Shown piece after piece: positions 44,599 to 52,962 of a DNA stretch of 64,000 bases. Position numbers and translations under genes: made by a program. The stretch lies in assembly GCF_012221945.1 (NCBI RefSeq), contig NZ_CP032549.1, positions 2,046,001-2,110,000 of the forward strand. The letters are read 5' to 3'. A model generated the notes under the pieces. That model had not been told where the DNA came from. It ran no database searches and was given only the letters and a program-made list of their open reading frames with translations. This DNA is from Glutamicibacter mishrai. GTDB taxonomy: Bacteria > Actinomycetota > Actinomycetes > Actinomycetales > Micrococcaceae. Numbering within the stretch: position 1 is the first letter of the stretch; each line of letters opens with the position of its first letter.

Positions 44599-46172
44599 CG
44601 GTCCAGGGTTGCGGTGCGCCGGTCCAGGCGTCCGACAATCTCATCGACCAGATGCGGGTCGATATTCGGTTCGCGTCGGGCCTTGAGCAGCTCGTCGCGG
44701 GCCGCTTCCAGGGCGATAGCCTGGATGGAATCGGCCTTGGCGATCACGGCGCGGATCTGCGTGTATTTTTCATCGGAAATCGCATCGTGCGGATCCGGAT
44801 CCTTGGCCAGGATCGAATGCAGGGAATTCATGCGTCGGCGTACTGCCTGCTGGTAATTCTCCGGAAGCTCCTGCAACTCCACATTCTTGCGCAACGCATT
44901 CATGGCCACCGCTTCGGCCCGGCGGGCCAGCGCGCGCCGAGCGCGCTTGGTGTCCTGCTCGTTGTTGCGCAGTTTCAGCACCCGCATCAGGTACGGCAGG
45001 GTCAAGCCCGGCACCACCAAGGTGCACAGCAGCACCGAGCAGGCCGCGACGACAACGAAGTTTCGTTCGGCAATGACGGTGCCGTCGGCGGTGACATGCG
45101 GCAGCGCCAAAGCCAGGGCCAGTGTTGCCAATCCGCGCATGCCGCACCAGGTCAGGACCAGCGAATCCTTGCGGGCCGGGATCTTCGCCTTGTTACGGTT
45201 CGGCAGGTAGTAGGTCGCCAGCATCCACAGGGCGCGCACCGCGATCACCACGAAGCAGATGGCGGCGATGCCCGGGATGTAGCCAATCAGGTTGCTTCCT
45301 TCTTCCTGGATCACCTGATTCATTTCGATGCCCATCAAGCCGAAGGCCAGACCGGTCGCCAACAGTTCCAGGACCTCCCAGAAGGCCTGTCGGGTCAAGC
45401 GCTCCGCCGAGTCCTGGGGACGGTCGCGGCGGACCATTTCCAGCGCGGTGACCACCACGGCGATCACGCCGGAGACGTGGACTTCTTCAGCGATCATGTA
45501 CACCGCATACGGGGCCACAAGCGTGGCCGCGCAACGGGCGGCGAGGTTGGGAACAAAGCGGTTGAGCGCACCGATGACCCAACCCATGGCCAAGCCCAGG
45601 ACCACGGCGCCAGCGGCGCCGATCAGGAACTGCGGGATGATTTCCAAGCCGACTTCGGAATTATTGACGGTCGCCTGGACCGCCAGCTGGAAGATCACGA
45701 TGGCCATGGCGTCGTTGAACAGGCCTTCGGTTTCCAGCAGCGAGGTCAAACGCCGTGGCATATTCACCTTGGTGGCGATGGCGTCTACGGCCACCGGGTC
45801 AGGCGGCGCGACGATGGCGCCAAGGGCCAGCGCCAAGGGGATGGAGACGATGGGGGAGAAGGCCAACGCCGTGGCGGCGACCGTGCCGGCGGTGACCACG
45901 ATGAGGACTACCGCAAGGCGGATCAGCGCTTTCCATCTGAATCGGAAGACCGACCAGCTGCTTCGCTGCGCGGTGGCAAAGAGCAGCGGCGGCAGGAAGA
46001 TCGGCAGGATCAATTCTGGTTCGATATGCATTTCGGGCATGAACGGGAGGAAGCCCGCCAGCGTCGCGAAAATGAGCATCAGGATCGGATATGGCAACTT
46101 AATGCGTTCGCCGATGCCAACGATCAGAATGGTGGCGAATAGCAATCCGATGATCAGCAGGAAGAAATCCAT
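44595..46172 (-). CDS. CPA1-family Na+/H+ antiporter
   Basis: A 525-residue inner-membrane antiporter with about 12 helices in the first 400 residues and a charged cytoplasmic tail. The ion-binding motif ETEGLFNDAMAIVIF contains the conserved Asn-Asp of electroneutral NhaP/NHE-type exchangers. GAIVAPPDPVAVDAIA and TWCGMRGLATLALALALP are further CPA1 blocks. The C-terminal 120 residues are helical and rich in Arg and Glu and may regulate activity. It sits alone, between the convergent rlmC and an inhibitor lipoprotein gene on the same strand. Confidence 0.93.
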   Translation of the reverse strand: MDFFLLIIGLLFATILIVGIGERIKLPYPILMLIFATLAGFLPFMPEMHIEPELILPIFLPPLLFATAQRSSWSVFRFRWKALIRLAVVLIVVTAGTVAATALAFSPIVSIPLALALGAIVAPPDPVAVDAIATKVNMPRRLTSLLETEGLFNDAMAIVIFQLAVQATVNNSEVGLEIIPQFLIGAAGAVVLGLAMGWVIGALNRFVPNLAARCAATLVAPYAVYMIAEEVHVSGVIAVVVTALEMVRRDRPQDSAERLTRQAFWEVLELLATGLAFGLMGIEMNQVIQEEGSNLIGYIPGIAAICFVVIAVRALWMLATYYLPNRNKAKIPARKDSLVLTWCGMRGLATLALALALPHVTADGTVIAERNFVVVAACSVLLCTLVVPGLTLPYLMRVLKLRNNEQDTKRARRALARRAEAVAMNALRKNVELQELPENYQQAVRRRMNSLHSILAKDPDPHDAISDEKYTQIRAVIAKADSIQAIALEAARDELLKARREPNIDPHLVDEIVGRLDRRTATLDR

Positions 46173-46222
46173 AGTCTTCCAATTGTAGTTGATTTACCCA
46201 ACTAAATTGATGATTGTTGCTC

Positions 46223-46651
46223 TCAAAGTCCGGAATTGAAAAGGAATTCCGCATCCTCCCACTGGCTTATGAAACAGCCATTAGAGCGGGAGAATTCACT
46301 GTCAATTGGCTGTCCATTGACCGTTCCAGAGACCTCGGCGCGCTGCGGTCCACCGTAGATTTCCGTGCACGCAGTCGCCGGATCGAGAGATGGTGCTGCA
46401 AGGCTTGGCTGCTGGTTCAGCCTTGCGCAGGCAGCGGCGGCATCGGGCAAGGTACTGGAATTCATTGCTTGTTCGCCAGAGCATTCCAAGGTGTACTGCG
46501 CGGACACTTTAGTGCCATCTGCCTTGATAATGATTTCCAGTTTTATCTCCGAGGGTGCCGGGCGTTGCGCCTCGCAGGAGGACACGGCAAATGCCAGCAG
46601 CAAGACGCAGCTGCCGGACACTGCCCGTCGATGAATATCAGTGATGCCCAC
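46223..46651 (-). CDS. Subtilisin-inhibitor-like (SSI, I16) lipoprotein
   Basis: A 142-residue protein beginning at GTG 46651. The signal peptide ends in the lipobox AVSSC (Cys26). The mature part follows the Streptomyces subtilisin inhibitor pattern: YTLECSGEQAMNSSTLPDAA, AAACARLNQ, CTEIYGGPQRAEVSGTVNGQ and FSRSNGCFISQWEDAEFLF, with four cysteines for the two disulfides. The reactive-site region before CTEIYGG is shortened relative to classical SSI, so protease inhibition is not assured. Being a lipoprotein rather than a free protein is unusual. GTG as start has no clear ribosome site. Confidence 0.75.
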   Translation of the reverse strand: MGITDIHRRAVSGSCVLLLAFAVSSCEAQRPAPSEIKLEIIIKADGTKVSAQYTLECSGEQAMNSSTLPDAAAACARLNQQPSLAAPSLDPATACTEIYGGPQRAEVSGTVNGQPIDSEFSRSNGCFISQWEDAEFLFNSGL

Positions 46652-46683
46652 AGGGACATTGTGCGTTGCGCCGTGGCTGAATA

Positions 46684-47592
46684 CTAGTCTTTTGGTGCAA
46701 GCTGCAGGCTGTTGGCAACCTCCAGCAGCTTGAGGCGCAAATGATCCGCTCGCGACGCAAAACCCTTTTGCCTCCGGATGTATTCGGCTTTGCCGGAGGG
46801 AGTTTCAATCCGAATGGGTTCGTGGCCCCAATCGGCCAAATCATAGGGCGAGGCCTGCATGTCCATGGTGCGGATATCCCACGCGAGTTCGAAGCAATCC
46901 ATCACCAAGCTGCTGGGGACAGCAGGGGACAGCTTATACGCCCATTTGTAGAGGTCCATGTTGGCATGCAAGCAACCGGGCTGTTCCAGATCGCGTTGTG
47001 TTTCGCGGGTGGGCTGCAGTTCATTGAGCTCAATAGCCTGCGGCGTGTAAAAGCGGAAGGCGTCAAAGTGCGTGCACCGGATCTTCTCGGACTCCACTAC
47101 TGCGTCGGTTCCCTTGGCCCCGAGCCGCAAGGGCAGGTACTCATGCCGAATTCCGTTGTCTTCCGATTTATACGCCATCGCCCATTCATGCAGACCGAAG
47201 CAGGCGAAATTCCCCGGCCGCTGTGAAGTCCCGGCCAAGATCACGCGGGCAAATTCTATGGCGCGAGCTCGCGCCTGGGCGAAGGCCTGGACATCAAATT
47301 CATATCCCGTGCCCTGACCGGTTTCCACTGCGCGATAGAACTTCCACGTCGCTCGCTCTTGGGCCTCTTGGCCGGTGAGTACAACATTCAGCCCCGGGTG
47401 CCAGCGATAGAGCTGGCCTGGCTTTTGCGTGTAGTAGGTGAAAAGAAAATCCTCTATGGGATGCTTCCGACCTGTCATGCGACGTTCGACAAAGGGTTCT
47501 CCGAAGGCGCGCGCACGAGCCTCATGGCTGTGGGCCAGGGGCGTCCACTGGGAGGCTTCCAAAACGGCGGCGGTAACGGGCATACTTCTCAT
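46684..47592 (-). CDS. Protein annotated in actinobacteria as 3-methyladenine DNA glycosylase
   Basis: A 302-residue cytosolic protein with RMTGRKHPIEDFLFTYYTQK, QLYRWHPGLNVVLTG, FACFGLHEWAMAYKSED, CTHFDAFRFYTPQAIELNEL and QPGCLHANMDLYKWAYKLSP. Actinobacterial homologues carry this pattern and are commonly named 3-methyladenine DNA glycosylase, but I see no helix-hairpin-helix or other proven glycosylase motif, so the name may be inherited error. ATG 47583 is an alternative start. It is divergent from the DinB-like gene. Confidence 0.6.
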   Translation of the reverse strand: MRSMPVTAAVLEASQWTPLAHSHEARARAFGEPFVERRMTGRKHPIEDFLFTYYTQKPGQLYRWHPGLNVVLTGQEAQERATWKFYRAVETGQGTGYEFDVQAFAQARARAIEFARVILAGTSQRPGNFACFGLHEWAMAYKSEDNGIRHEYLPLRLGAKGTDAVVESEKIRCTHFDAFRFYTPQAIELNELQPTRETQRDLEQPGCLHANMDLYKWAYKLSPAVPSSLVMDCFELAWDIRTMDMQASPYDLADWGHEPIRIETPSGKAEYIRRQKGFASRADHLRLKLLEVANSLQLAPKD

Positions 47593-47661
47593 TATTCAAT
47601 TCATCCGCCCAACAGACCACTTTGGTACCTCAACTCACATCTCATCCCTCAGGAGCTAGAC

Positions 47662-48219
47662 ATGGCAGACTTTCCCATCTGGGAACCACCAATCTTCGCC
47701 AGCGAGCAGGAACATCTGTTCGCCATGCTTGATCGCCTTCGAGCCACTTTCCGCTACAAAGCCGATGGTTTGAACCTGGAGCAGCTCAAAGCCCGGCTGC
47801 CCAGCAGCGAGCTGAGCATGGGCGGATTGCTGCAGCATCTGTCGACCGTGGAAGACGAGAAATTCAGCTATTTCATTGCGCGCGAGCGCCCAGAGGTTTT
47901 GCTCGAATTCCTGGAGCAGGACAAGAATCCTTTTATCGTCCAAGACGATGAAGACCCTCGGGCACTGTATGAACGCTACGACAAGGCGGTAGCAAAGAGC
48001 CGGCTGATCCAGCAGCAGATTATTGACGATGGCACGCTGGATACTGCCTCGGGGCTGGGATTCGAGGGGCAACAACCCTCGGTGCGCAGGATTATCTGCG
48101 ACCTGATTGAAGAGTATGGACGGCATACCGGCCATTCGGATCTGATCCGAGAAGCGATCGATGGGCGCGTTGGCGAAGATCCCCCGCAGGACTTCCTCCC
48201 AATGTGGTTCAAGGGCTAA
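47662..48219 (+). CDS. DinB/DUF664-family protein
   Basis: A 185-residue four-helix protein. EQEHLFAMLDRLRATFRYKA, LKARLPSSELSMGGLLQHLS and EEYGRHTGHSDLIREAIDGR place it in the DUF664 branch of the DinB superfamily, with the histidines of the usual metal triad (LLQHLS and YGRHTGHSD). Members are often thiol-dependent transferases acting with mycothiol or bacillithiol; here this is inference. AGGAG at 47651-47655 fixes the ATG at 47662. Confidence 0.88.
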   Translation: MADFPIWEPPIFASEQEHLFAMLDRLRATFRYKADGLNLEQLKARLPSSELSMGGLLQHLSTVEDEKFSYFIARERPEVLLEFLEQDKNPFIVQDDEDPRALYERYDKAVAKSRLIQQQIIDDGTLDTASGLGFEGQQPSVRRIICDLIEEYGRHTGHSDLIREAIDGRVGEDPPQDFLPMWFKG

Positions 48220-48532
48220 GGGCCGCGCCACGCACGGGCCCCTTGCCGGGTAGCCCTGCGAGGCTGGGCCATTGAGGGGGGCGAGCAGGACGGGCAAGGG
48301 CATGGCGATGCCCAGTGAGGCCGGGTTGATATTGTAGGTGCTGGCCAGAAGACTGAAGGAAAGCGGGAGTTCTCGGATCGCTACGCGCCTTGCGGGGCGT
48401 TTCTGAAAACCGCCAGCCTGGCCGCGTACGTGGTGCTGCATCATGCAGCCGGCCCGGAGGAAAGCTGGGAGTATCCCGTGCTGCCGAGGCCTGTGCTGGG
48501 TCAGGCCGGAAAATGAATCCTATGATGAGCGC
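48220..48532. other. 313-bp stretch without a supported gene
   Basis: No frame here has a credible start, ribosome site and family pattern. The minus-strand frame at 48240-48440 contains a hydrophobic stretch (residues like LPLSFSLLASTYNINPASLG) that might be the remnant of a membrane protein, but I could not assign it. The promoter of the TIGR01777 gene must lie here. Confidence 0.4.
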
Positions 48533-49882
48533 ATGATCATTGAACGTTCCAGCCAACTGCCGGCAGATCCTTCCTCTGTCTTCGATTGGTTCTCCCGGCC
48601 AGGTGCCATTGTCCGCCTTCTTCCCCCTTGGCTGCCTCTGAAACCCCTTCGCGAGGCGGCGTCACTTGAGGATGGGACTGCCGTGTTGGGAATTCCCGGA
48701 GGTTTGAGGTGGATTGCGAAACACCAGCCCCTCGAGTTCTCCGAAAATCGCCGCTTTGTCGACCAGCTGGAGCCCGAAGGCCTTCGCGGCTTGCCGACCC
48801 GGCCGATTAAGTGGAAGCATGAGCACCTTTTTGAGCCTGCAGGAACAGGTGCGACTACGGTCAGCGACCGCATCGAATCGAATGTGCCGCGGCGCCGGAT
48901 CGAGCAGATGCTCGCTTATCGCCATCGGCAATTGGCAGCGGATTTTGCCGCCCACCGCAGCGCGGCTGAAGCCGGGCTGGCTCCTCAGGTAATTGCCGTG
49001 ACTGGATCCAGCGGCCTGGTTGGCGAGGCGTTGTGCGCCTTCTTGTCCACAGGTGGCCATCGCGTCATCAAGCTGGTGAGACGTGCGCCGGCATCGCCAG
49101 ATGAGCGCCGCTGGGATCCGGATAATCCGGCGGAGGATCTGCTGGAGGGATGCGATGCCGTCATCCATCTGGCTGGAGCCAGCATTTTCGGCCGGTTCAC
49201 CCAAGAGCACCGGCAGGCCGTGCTCAAGAGTCGCATCGGGCCAACACGCTCCTTGGCTCTGCTCGCGTCGCGATCCGGGGTATCCACATTTGTCAGCGCT
49301 TCGGCGATAGGAATCTATGGAGCCAGCACCGGTCCAGAGGCCGTCGAAGAGTCCAATGACCCGCCAGCCCAAGCCAGCGACTTTCTTGTTGAAGTGGTCC
49401 AGAGCTGGGAAGAGGCGGCGCGCGCAGCGGGGCCCGATCTTCGCAGCGTCCAAATCAGAACCGGCGTCGTGCTCACGCCCAAAGGCGGCATGCTGGCGGT
49501 GCTGCGTCCTCTTTTCGCCGCCGGTGTCGGGGGAAAGGTGGGCAGCGGACAGCAGCGTTTGTCGTGGATTGGACTAGATGATCTGCTGGATATCTACCTT
49601 CGGGCTCTGTGGGATGGCCAATTGTCTGGTCCAGTCAATGCCGTGGCACCGCATATGGCGAGCAACGCTGAATTCACCAACGCGCTGGCACATGCGCTCA
49701 AGCGCCCGGCTTTTATTCCAGTTCCGGAGGCCGCGCCCAAAGTCCTGCTTGGGTCCGAGGGTGCCCGGTTGCTTGCCCTGGCAGACCAGTGGGTTATTCC
49801 TCGCAAGCTGCTCGACGCGGGCCATGTCTTCCGCAACGAGCGCATCGAAGCTGAATTGGCCCATAGCTTGGGCGCAAGCTAG
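48533..49882 (+). CDS. TIGR01777-family epimerase with N-terminal SRPBCC domain
   Basis: A 449-residue two-domain protein. Residues 1-145 form a START/SRPBCC-type domain (SSQLPADPSSVFDWFSRPGA). Residues 150-449 form an extended SDR of the TIGR01777 family: VIAVTGSSGLVGEALCAFLS, AVIHLAGASIFGRFT, FVSASAIGIYG, and the RIEAELAH-type ending. E. coli YfcH and cell-division-linked SULA proteins are relatives; the actinobacterial fusion has no proven function. ATG 48533 gives a domain start in the expected place but lacks a strong ribosome site. Confidence 0.88.
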   Translation: MIIERSSQLPADPSSVFDWFSRPGAIVRLLPPWLPLKPLREAASLEDGTAVLGIPGGLRWIAKHQPLEFSENRRFVDQLEPEGLRGLPTRPIKWKHEHLFEPAGTGATTVSDRIESNVPRRRIEQMLAYRHRQLAADFAAHRSAAEAGLAPQVIAVTGSSGLVGEALCAFLSTGGHRVIKLVRRAPASPDERRWDPDNPAEDLLEGCDAVIHLAGASIFGRFTQEHRQAVLKSRIGPTRSLALLASRSGVSTFVSASAIGIYGASTGPEAVEESNDPPAQASDFLVEVVQSWEEAARAAGPDLRSVQIRTGVVLTPKGGMLAVLRPLFAAGVGGKVGSGQQRLSWIGLDDLLDIYLRALWDGQLSGPVNAVAPHMASNAEFTNALAHALKRPAFIPVPEAAPKVLLGSEGARLLALADQWVIPRKLLDAGHVFRNERIEAELAHSLGAS

Positions 49883-50097
49883 GCGTTATCAGAGAAGAGT
49901 CGATGGCAATTTGAGCGGAAGACTGGCTGCACCGGGACGGTGATTTCCAGTGAAAGTGCCGTGTGCTGTTTCCTTAAGGAAATGATTTATGTAGTTTAGC
50001 TAACTAGTTGCTAAGCTATATATCTCATGATGCTGTTGGCGGTTGGTCCCTGCGGGGAATCTGCCGGCGCAGCAGTGGTTCGATAGGAAAGCAGTAG

Positions 50098-51237
50098 ATG
50101 AAAACGACAAATAGTGATCCGCTGGCTCCCTTCGACGCGGTAGTTCTTATGTCCTTCGGAGGGCCCGAGAAGCCTGCAGACGTTCTTCCATTTCTGCAAA
50201 ATGTCACTCGCGGAAGGGGGATTCCGGACGAGAGATTGGAAGAGGTCGGAGAACATTACTACATGTTCGGAGGCAAGTCGCCGATCAACGAGCAGAACCA
50301 GAGATTGTTGAGAGCACTTCAGCGTGAGTTCGAATCCCGGGGGATCGCAGTGCCCCTGCTATGGGGAAACCGCAACTGGCACCCGTATCTGACCGACGTG
50401 GTCCGCAAGCAAGCGCGGGAGCATGGCGCTCGCAAGTACTTGGCCATCGACACCTCGGCATATTCCTCATATTCCTCTTGCCGGCAGTATAGGGAAGACT
50501 TCGCCGCTGCCGTGTCCACTTTAGACGCCGAAGGGTTATCGGTGGAATTCGACAAGATCAGGCAGTACTACAACCATCCGGGATTCGCGAAAGCCCAATT
50601 GGACTGCGTGCGCCGTGGCCTTGCCGAACTTGCGATGAGGGCAGGAAGCCTCGATGGGAAGCGCCACAAAATCCTCTACGTTACCCACTCGATTCCAACT
50701 TCCATGCAGGAATCTTCACAGCGATTCACGCCAGGATACGCAGAGCAGCACGAGGAGCTGATTGCGTGGATCAGTGGCCAGCTGAATGAATCGGAACAGC
50801 TGGACGCGGAGCTTGTGTACTGCTCTAGGTCAGGGTCCCCGGCCACGCCATGGCTGGAACCCGATATCAACGACCGCTTGCGAGAGCTATCGCGCTCCGG
50901 GGTTGAGGCGGTGCTAGCAGTTCCGCTCGGGTTCGTATCAGACCATATGGAGGTCAAATACGATCTGGATACCGAGGCGGCCCAAACGGCGCGCGAGGAG
51001 GGGCTCACGTTTCTGCGAGCTGAAAGCCTTGGCGTCTCGCCGATTTTTGCCAGCGGCTTAGTGGATCTCGCCATCGAACGGGCGGCGCAGGTCCGTGGAG
51101 AACAAGTGGAATCGCAGGTTATTTCCGGCAGTAGGCCGCTGGGGCCGGGCAGCGGCGCCTGCTCGATGAACTGCTGCGAAGGGCCCAAGAGCAAACGAGC
51201 CCTTCCCGCGTGGGCTACCGGAAGCATCCCTGGGTAG
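50098..51237 (+). CDS. hemH: Ferrochelatase (actinobacterial coproporphyrin III type)
   Basis: Inserts Fe2+ into the porphyrin; actinobacterial enzymes use coproporphyrin III (CpfC). It has 379 residues. AVVLMSFGGPEKPADVLPFL is the N-terminal block, VTHSIPTSM contains the metal-site histidine, and VPLGFVSDHMEVKYDLD the conserved acidic patch. The C-terminal tail GACSMNCCEGP provides cysteines for the [2Fe-2S] cluster found in this group. The final 15 residues are variable. AGGAAAG precedes the ATG. Unlike many Actinobacteria it is not next to hemQ, hemY or hemE here. Confidence 0.95.
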   Translation: MKTTNSDPLAPFDAVVLMSFGGPEKPADVLPFLQNVTRGRGIPDERLEEVGEHYYMFGGKSPINEQNQRLLRALQREFESRGIAVPLLWGNRNWHPYLTDVVRKQAREHGARKYLAIDTSAYSSYSSCRQYREDFAAAVSTLDAEGLSVEFDKIRQYYNHPGFAKAQLDCVRRGLAELAMRAGSLDGKRHKILYVTHSIPTSMQESSQRFTPGYAEQHEELIAWISGQLNESEQLDAELVYCSRSGSPATPWLEPDINDRLRELSRSGVEAVLAVPLGFVSDHMEVKYDLDTEAAQTAREEGLTFLRAESLGVSPIFASGLVDLAIERAAQVRGEQVESQVISGSRPLGPGSGACSMNCCEGPKSKRALPAWATGSIPG

Positions 51238-51304
51238 CGCTGCCGCTGGACGGGCGCTGCGCGCGATGGCGCACGGCAAAGTCCGACAGCCATCTGCTTA
51301 AACG

Positions 51305-51346
51305 CCGCACCCCGCTGGTCTCGGAAGCGAGACCAGCGGGGTGCGG
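51305..51346. terminator. Bidirectional terminator between ferrochelatase and citrate transporter genes
   Basis: A perfect 19-bp stem (51305-51323 with 51328-51346) closes the loop GAAG, between convergent genes. Confidence 0.87.
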
Positions 51347-51375
51347 CTGACGACAGACCGTTAGGCCTTTGGGCC

Positions 51376-52800
51376 TTAGCCCATGTGGATTGCGCCCAGC
51401 AGCACGCCCGAGGCGAGCATGACCAGGGATACCACTAACGCACGCCACAGAACCTTCTTGTGATGATCGCCCAGGTCCACGCGGGAGAGCGAAACCAGCA
51501 GCAAGATGGCCGGAACGAGCGGAGACTGCATGTGCACCGGCTGGCCGGTGATCGAAGCGCGAGCCATATCCACGGCAGGAACTCCGAAGTGCGCGCCGGC
51601 CTCGGTGAGCACTGGCAGGATGCCGAAGTAGAAGGCGTCATTGCTCATCAGGAAGGTGGCCGGGATGGAGATCAAACCGGTGATCACTGCCATGAATGGG
51701 CCAAGCGAGTCAGGGATGATGGCGACCAGCCACTGGCTCATCGCATCAACCATGCCGGTGCCCGAGAGCACGCCGGTCAGCACTGCCGCGCCGAGAACCA
51801 TGGAGACCACGGCGATGATTTCGCTGGAGTGGCCTGCGATCATCTTCACCTGGTCGGAGACCTTCGGGAAGTTCACGACCAGGGCAATGGCGGTACCGAC
51901 CATGAACAGGTAGGACAGCGGCAGAACGTCGACAACCAGCAGCACCATGATGGCTACGGTGAGGACCAGGTTGAAGTAGAAAGTCTTTGGACGCAGGGTT
52001 TCGCGGTTCGGATCCAGCACGGTGCCATCCATGGTGGCTGCCTCGGTGCCGTCGCCCTTGCGAGCCACAGCTTCCAGCACGGCCAGGTTGCCGCCCTTTG
52101 GCGATGCGCCAGCTGGCGAAGCGCCGCCGGTTGGGGAGGTGATGTTGCCGCCGCCCATTTCGGTGCCCCACAGTTCCGGGCGCTCACGCTGCAGGCGGCG
52201 GCGTTCGGAAACGCCCAGCTGCCATGCGAACAGGCCGATGACTACCAGTGCGATACCCAGTGAAGGGAGCATTGGAACAAAGACGTCTGCGGCATCGACG
52301 TGCAGCGCCGCAGCGGCGCGAGCGGTCGGACCGCCCCAAGGGACGATGTTCAGCGTGCCGTTGGTCAAGCCGGCCACGCAGGTCAGCACCACTGGGCTCA
52401 TGCCCAGGCGCTGGTAGATCGGCAGCAGGGCTGCGGTGACCACGATGAAGGTGGTCGAACCATCGCCGTCCAGCGAGATCACTGCGGTGAGCAGCGAGGT
52501 GCCCAGAACAACCTTGGCGGGGTCGTTGCCCACAAGCTTTTGAATGCCGGCGACCAGGCGGTCGAAGAGTCCGACATCGATCATGATGCCGAAGTACATG
52601 ATGGCGAACATCAGCAGGGCTGCGGTGCCGGACATGTCCTTGATGGCGTCCATGATCATGTCGCCCAGTCCGAAGCCTGCGCCGGTGAACAGCCCGAAGA
52701 TGGTTGGGACGAGAATCAATGCCAGGAGTGGCGTCATGCGTTTGGTCATGATCAGCGCCATAAAGGTGGCGACCATGAGGAATCCGAGTGCAACTAGCAT
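51376..52800 (-). CDS. citM: CitMHS-family citrate:metal/H+ symporter
   Basis: Imports citrate complexed with Mg2+ or another divalent cation. The 474-residue protein has about 12 helices. MLVALGFLMVATFMALIMTK at the N-terminus matches the start of Bacillus CitM, so I start at ATG 52800, which has GGAGG eight bases upstream; the frame opens 42 bases earlier. ISLDGDGSTTFIVVTAALLP, TNGTLNIVPWGGPTARAAAA and FLMSNDAFYFGILPVL are family blocks. A cytoplasmic loop of about 60 residues, rich in Gly, Ser and Pro, follows the sixth helix. It is divergent from the CitA/CitB-type two-component genes, which probably induce it. Confidence 0.93.
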   Translation of the reverse strand: MLVALGFLMVATFMALIMTKRMTPLLALILVPTIFGLFTGAGFGLGDMIMDAIKDMSGTAALLMFAIMYFGIMIDVGLFDRLVAGIQKLVGNDPAKVVLGTSLLTAVISLDGDGSTTFIVVTAALLPIYQRLGMSPVVLTCVAGLTNGTLNIVPWGGPTARAAAALHVDAADVFVPMLPSLGIALVVIGLFAWQLGVSERRRLQRERPELWGTEMGGGNITSPTGGASPAGASPKGGNLAVLEAVARKGDGTEAATMDGTVLDPNRETLRPKTFYFNLVLTVAIMVLLVVDVLPLSYLFMVGTAIALVVNFPKVSDQVKMIAGHSSEIIAVVSMVLGAAVLTGVLSGTGMVDAMSQWLVAIIPDSLGPFMAVITGLISIPATFLMSNDAFYFGILPVLTEAGAHFGVPAVDMARASITGQPVHMQSPLVPAILLLVSLSRVDLGDHHKKVLWRALVVSLVMLASGVLLGAIHMG

Positions 52801-52962
52801 TGCCCCGACCTCCATTTCGGTGAGTGTACGTCGTTGTGTCACCCAATTGCTTCAGGGCACCCATTCAAGGTACGTGGCGGGGCTCACGTTGCGCGCCTTG
52901 TGCTGATTATTGAACGCTTAAGTTCTTTGCCATCTTTTTGCTCATTAAAATCGCGTTGTCCG

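Noticed and set aside
44652..46142. 496-codon plus-strand open frame opposite the Na+/H+ antiporter
   Set aside because: Translation is a His/Arg/Gln/Asp-rich low-complexity shadow; the minus-strand antiporter has CPA1 motifs.
48240..48440. Remnant membrane-protein gene on the minus strand
   Set aside because: One hydrophobic stretch only; no family could be named and no start or ribosome site supports it.
49980..50030. DtxR/IdeR or heme-responsive operator before ferrochelatase
   Set aside because: TTAGCTAA is palindromic, but the spacing and flanks do not match the IdeR 19-bp consensus and no larger symmetry is present.
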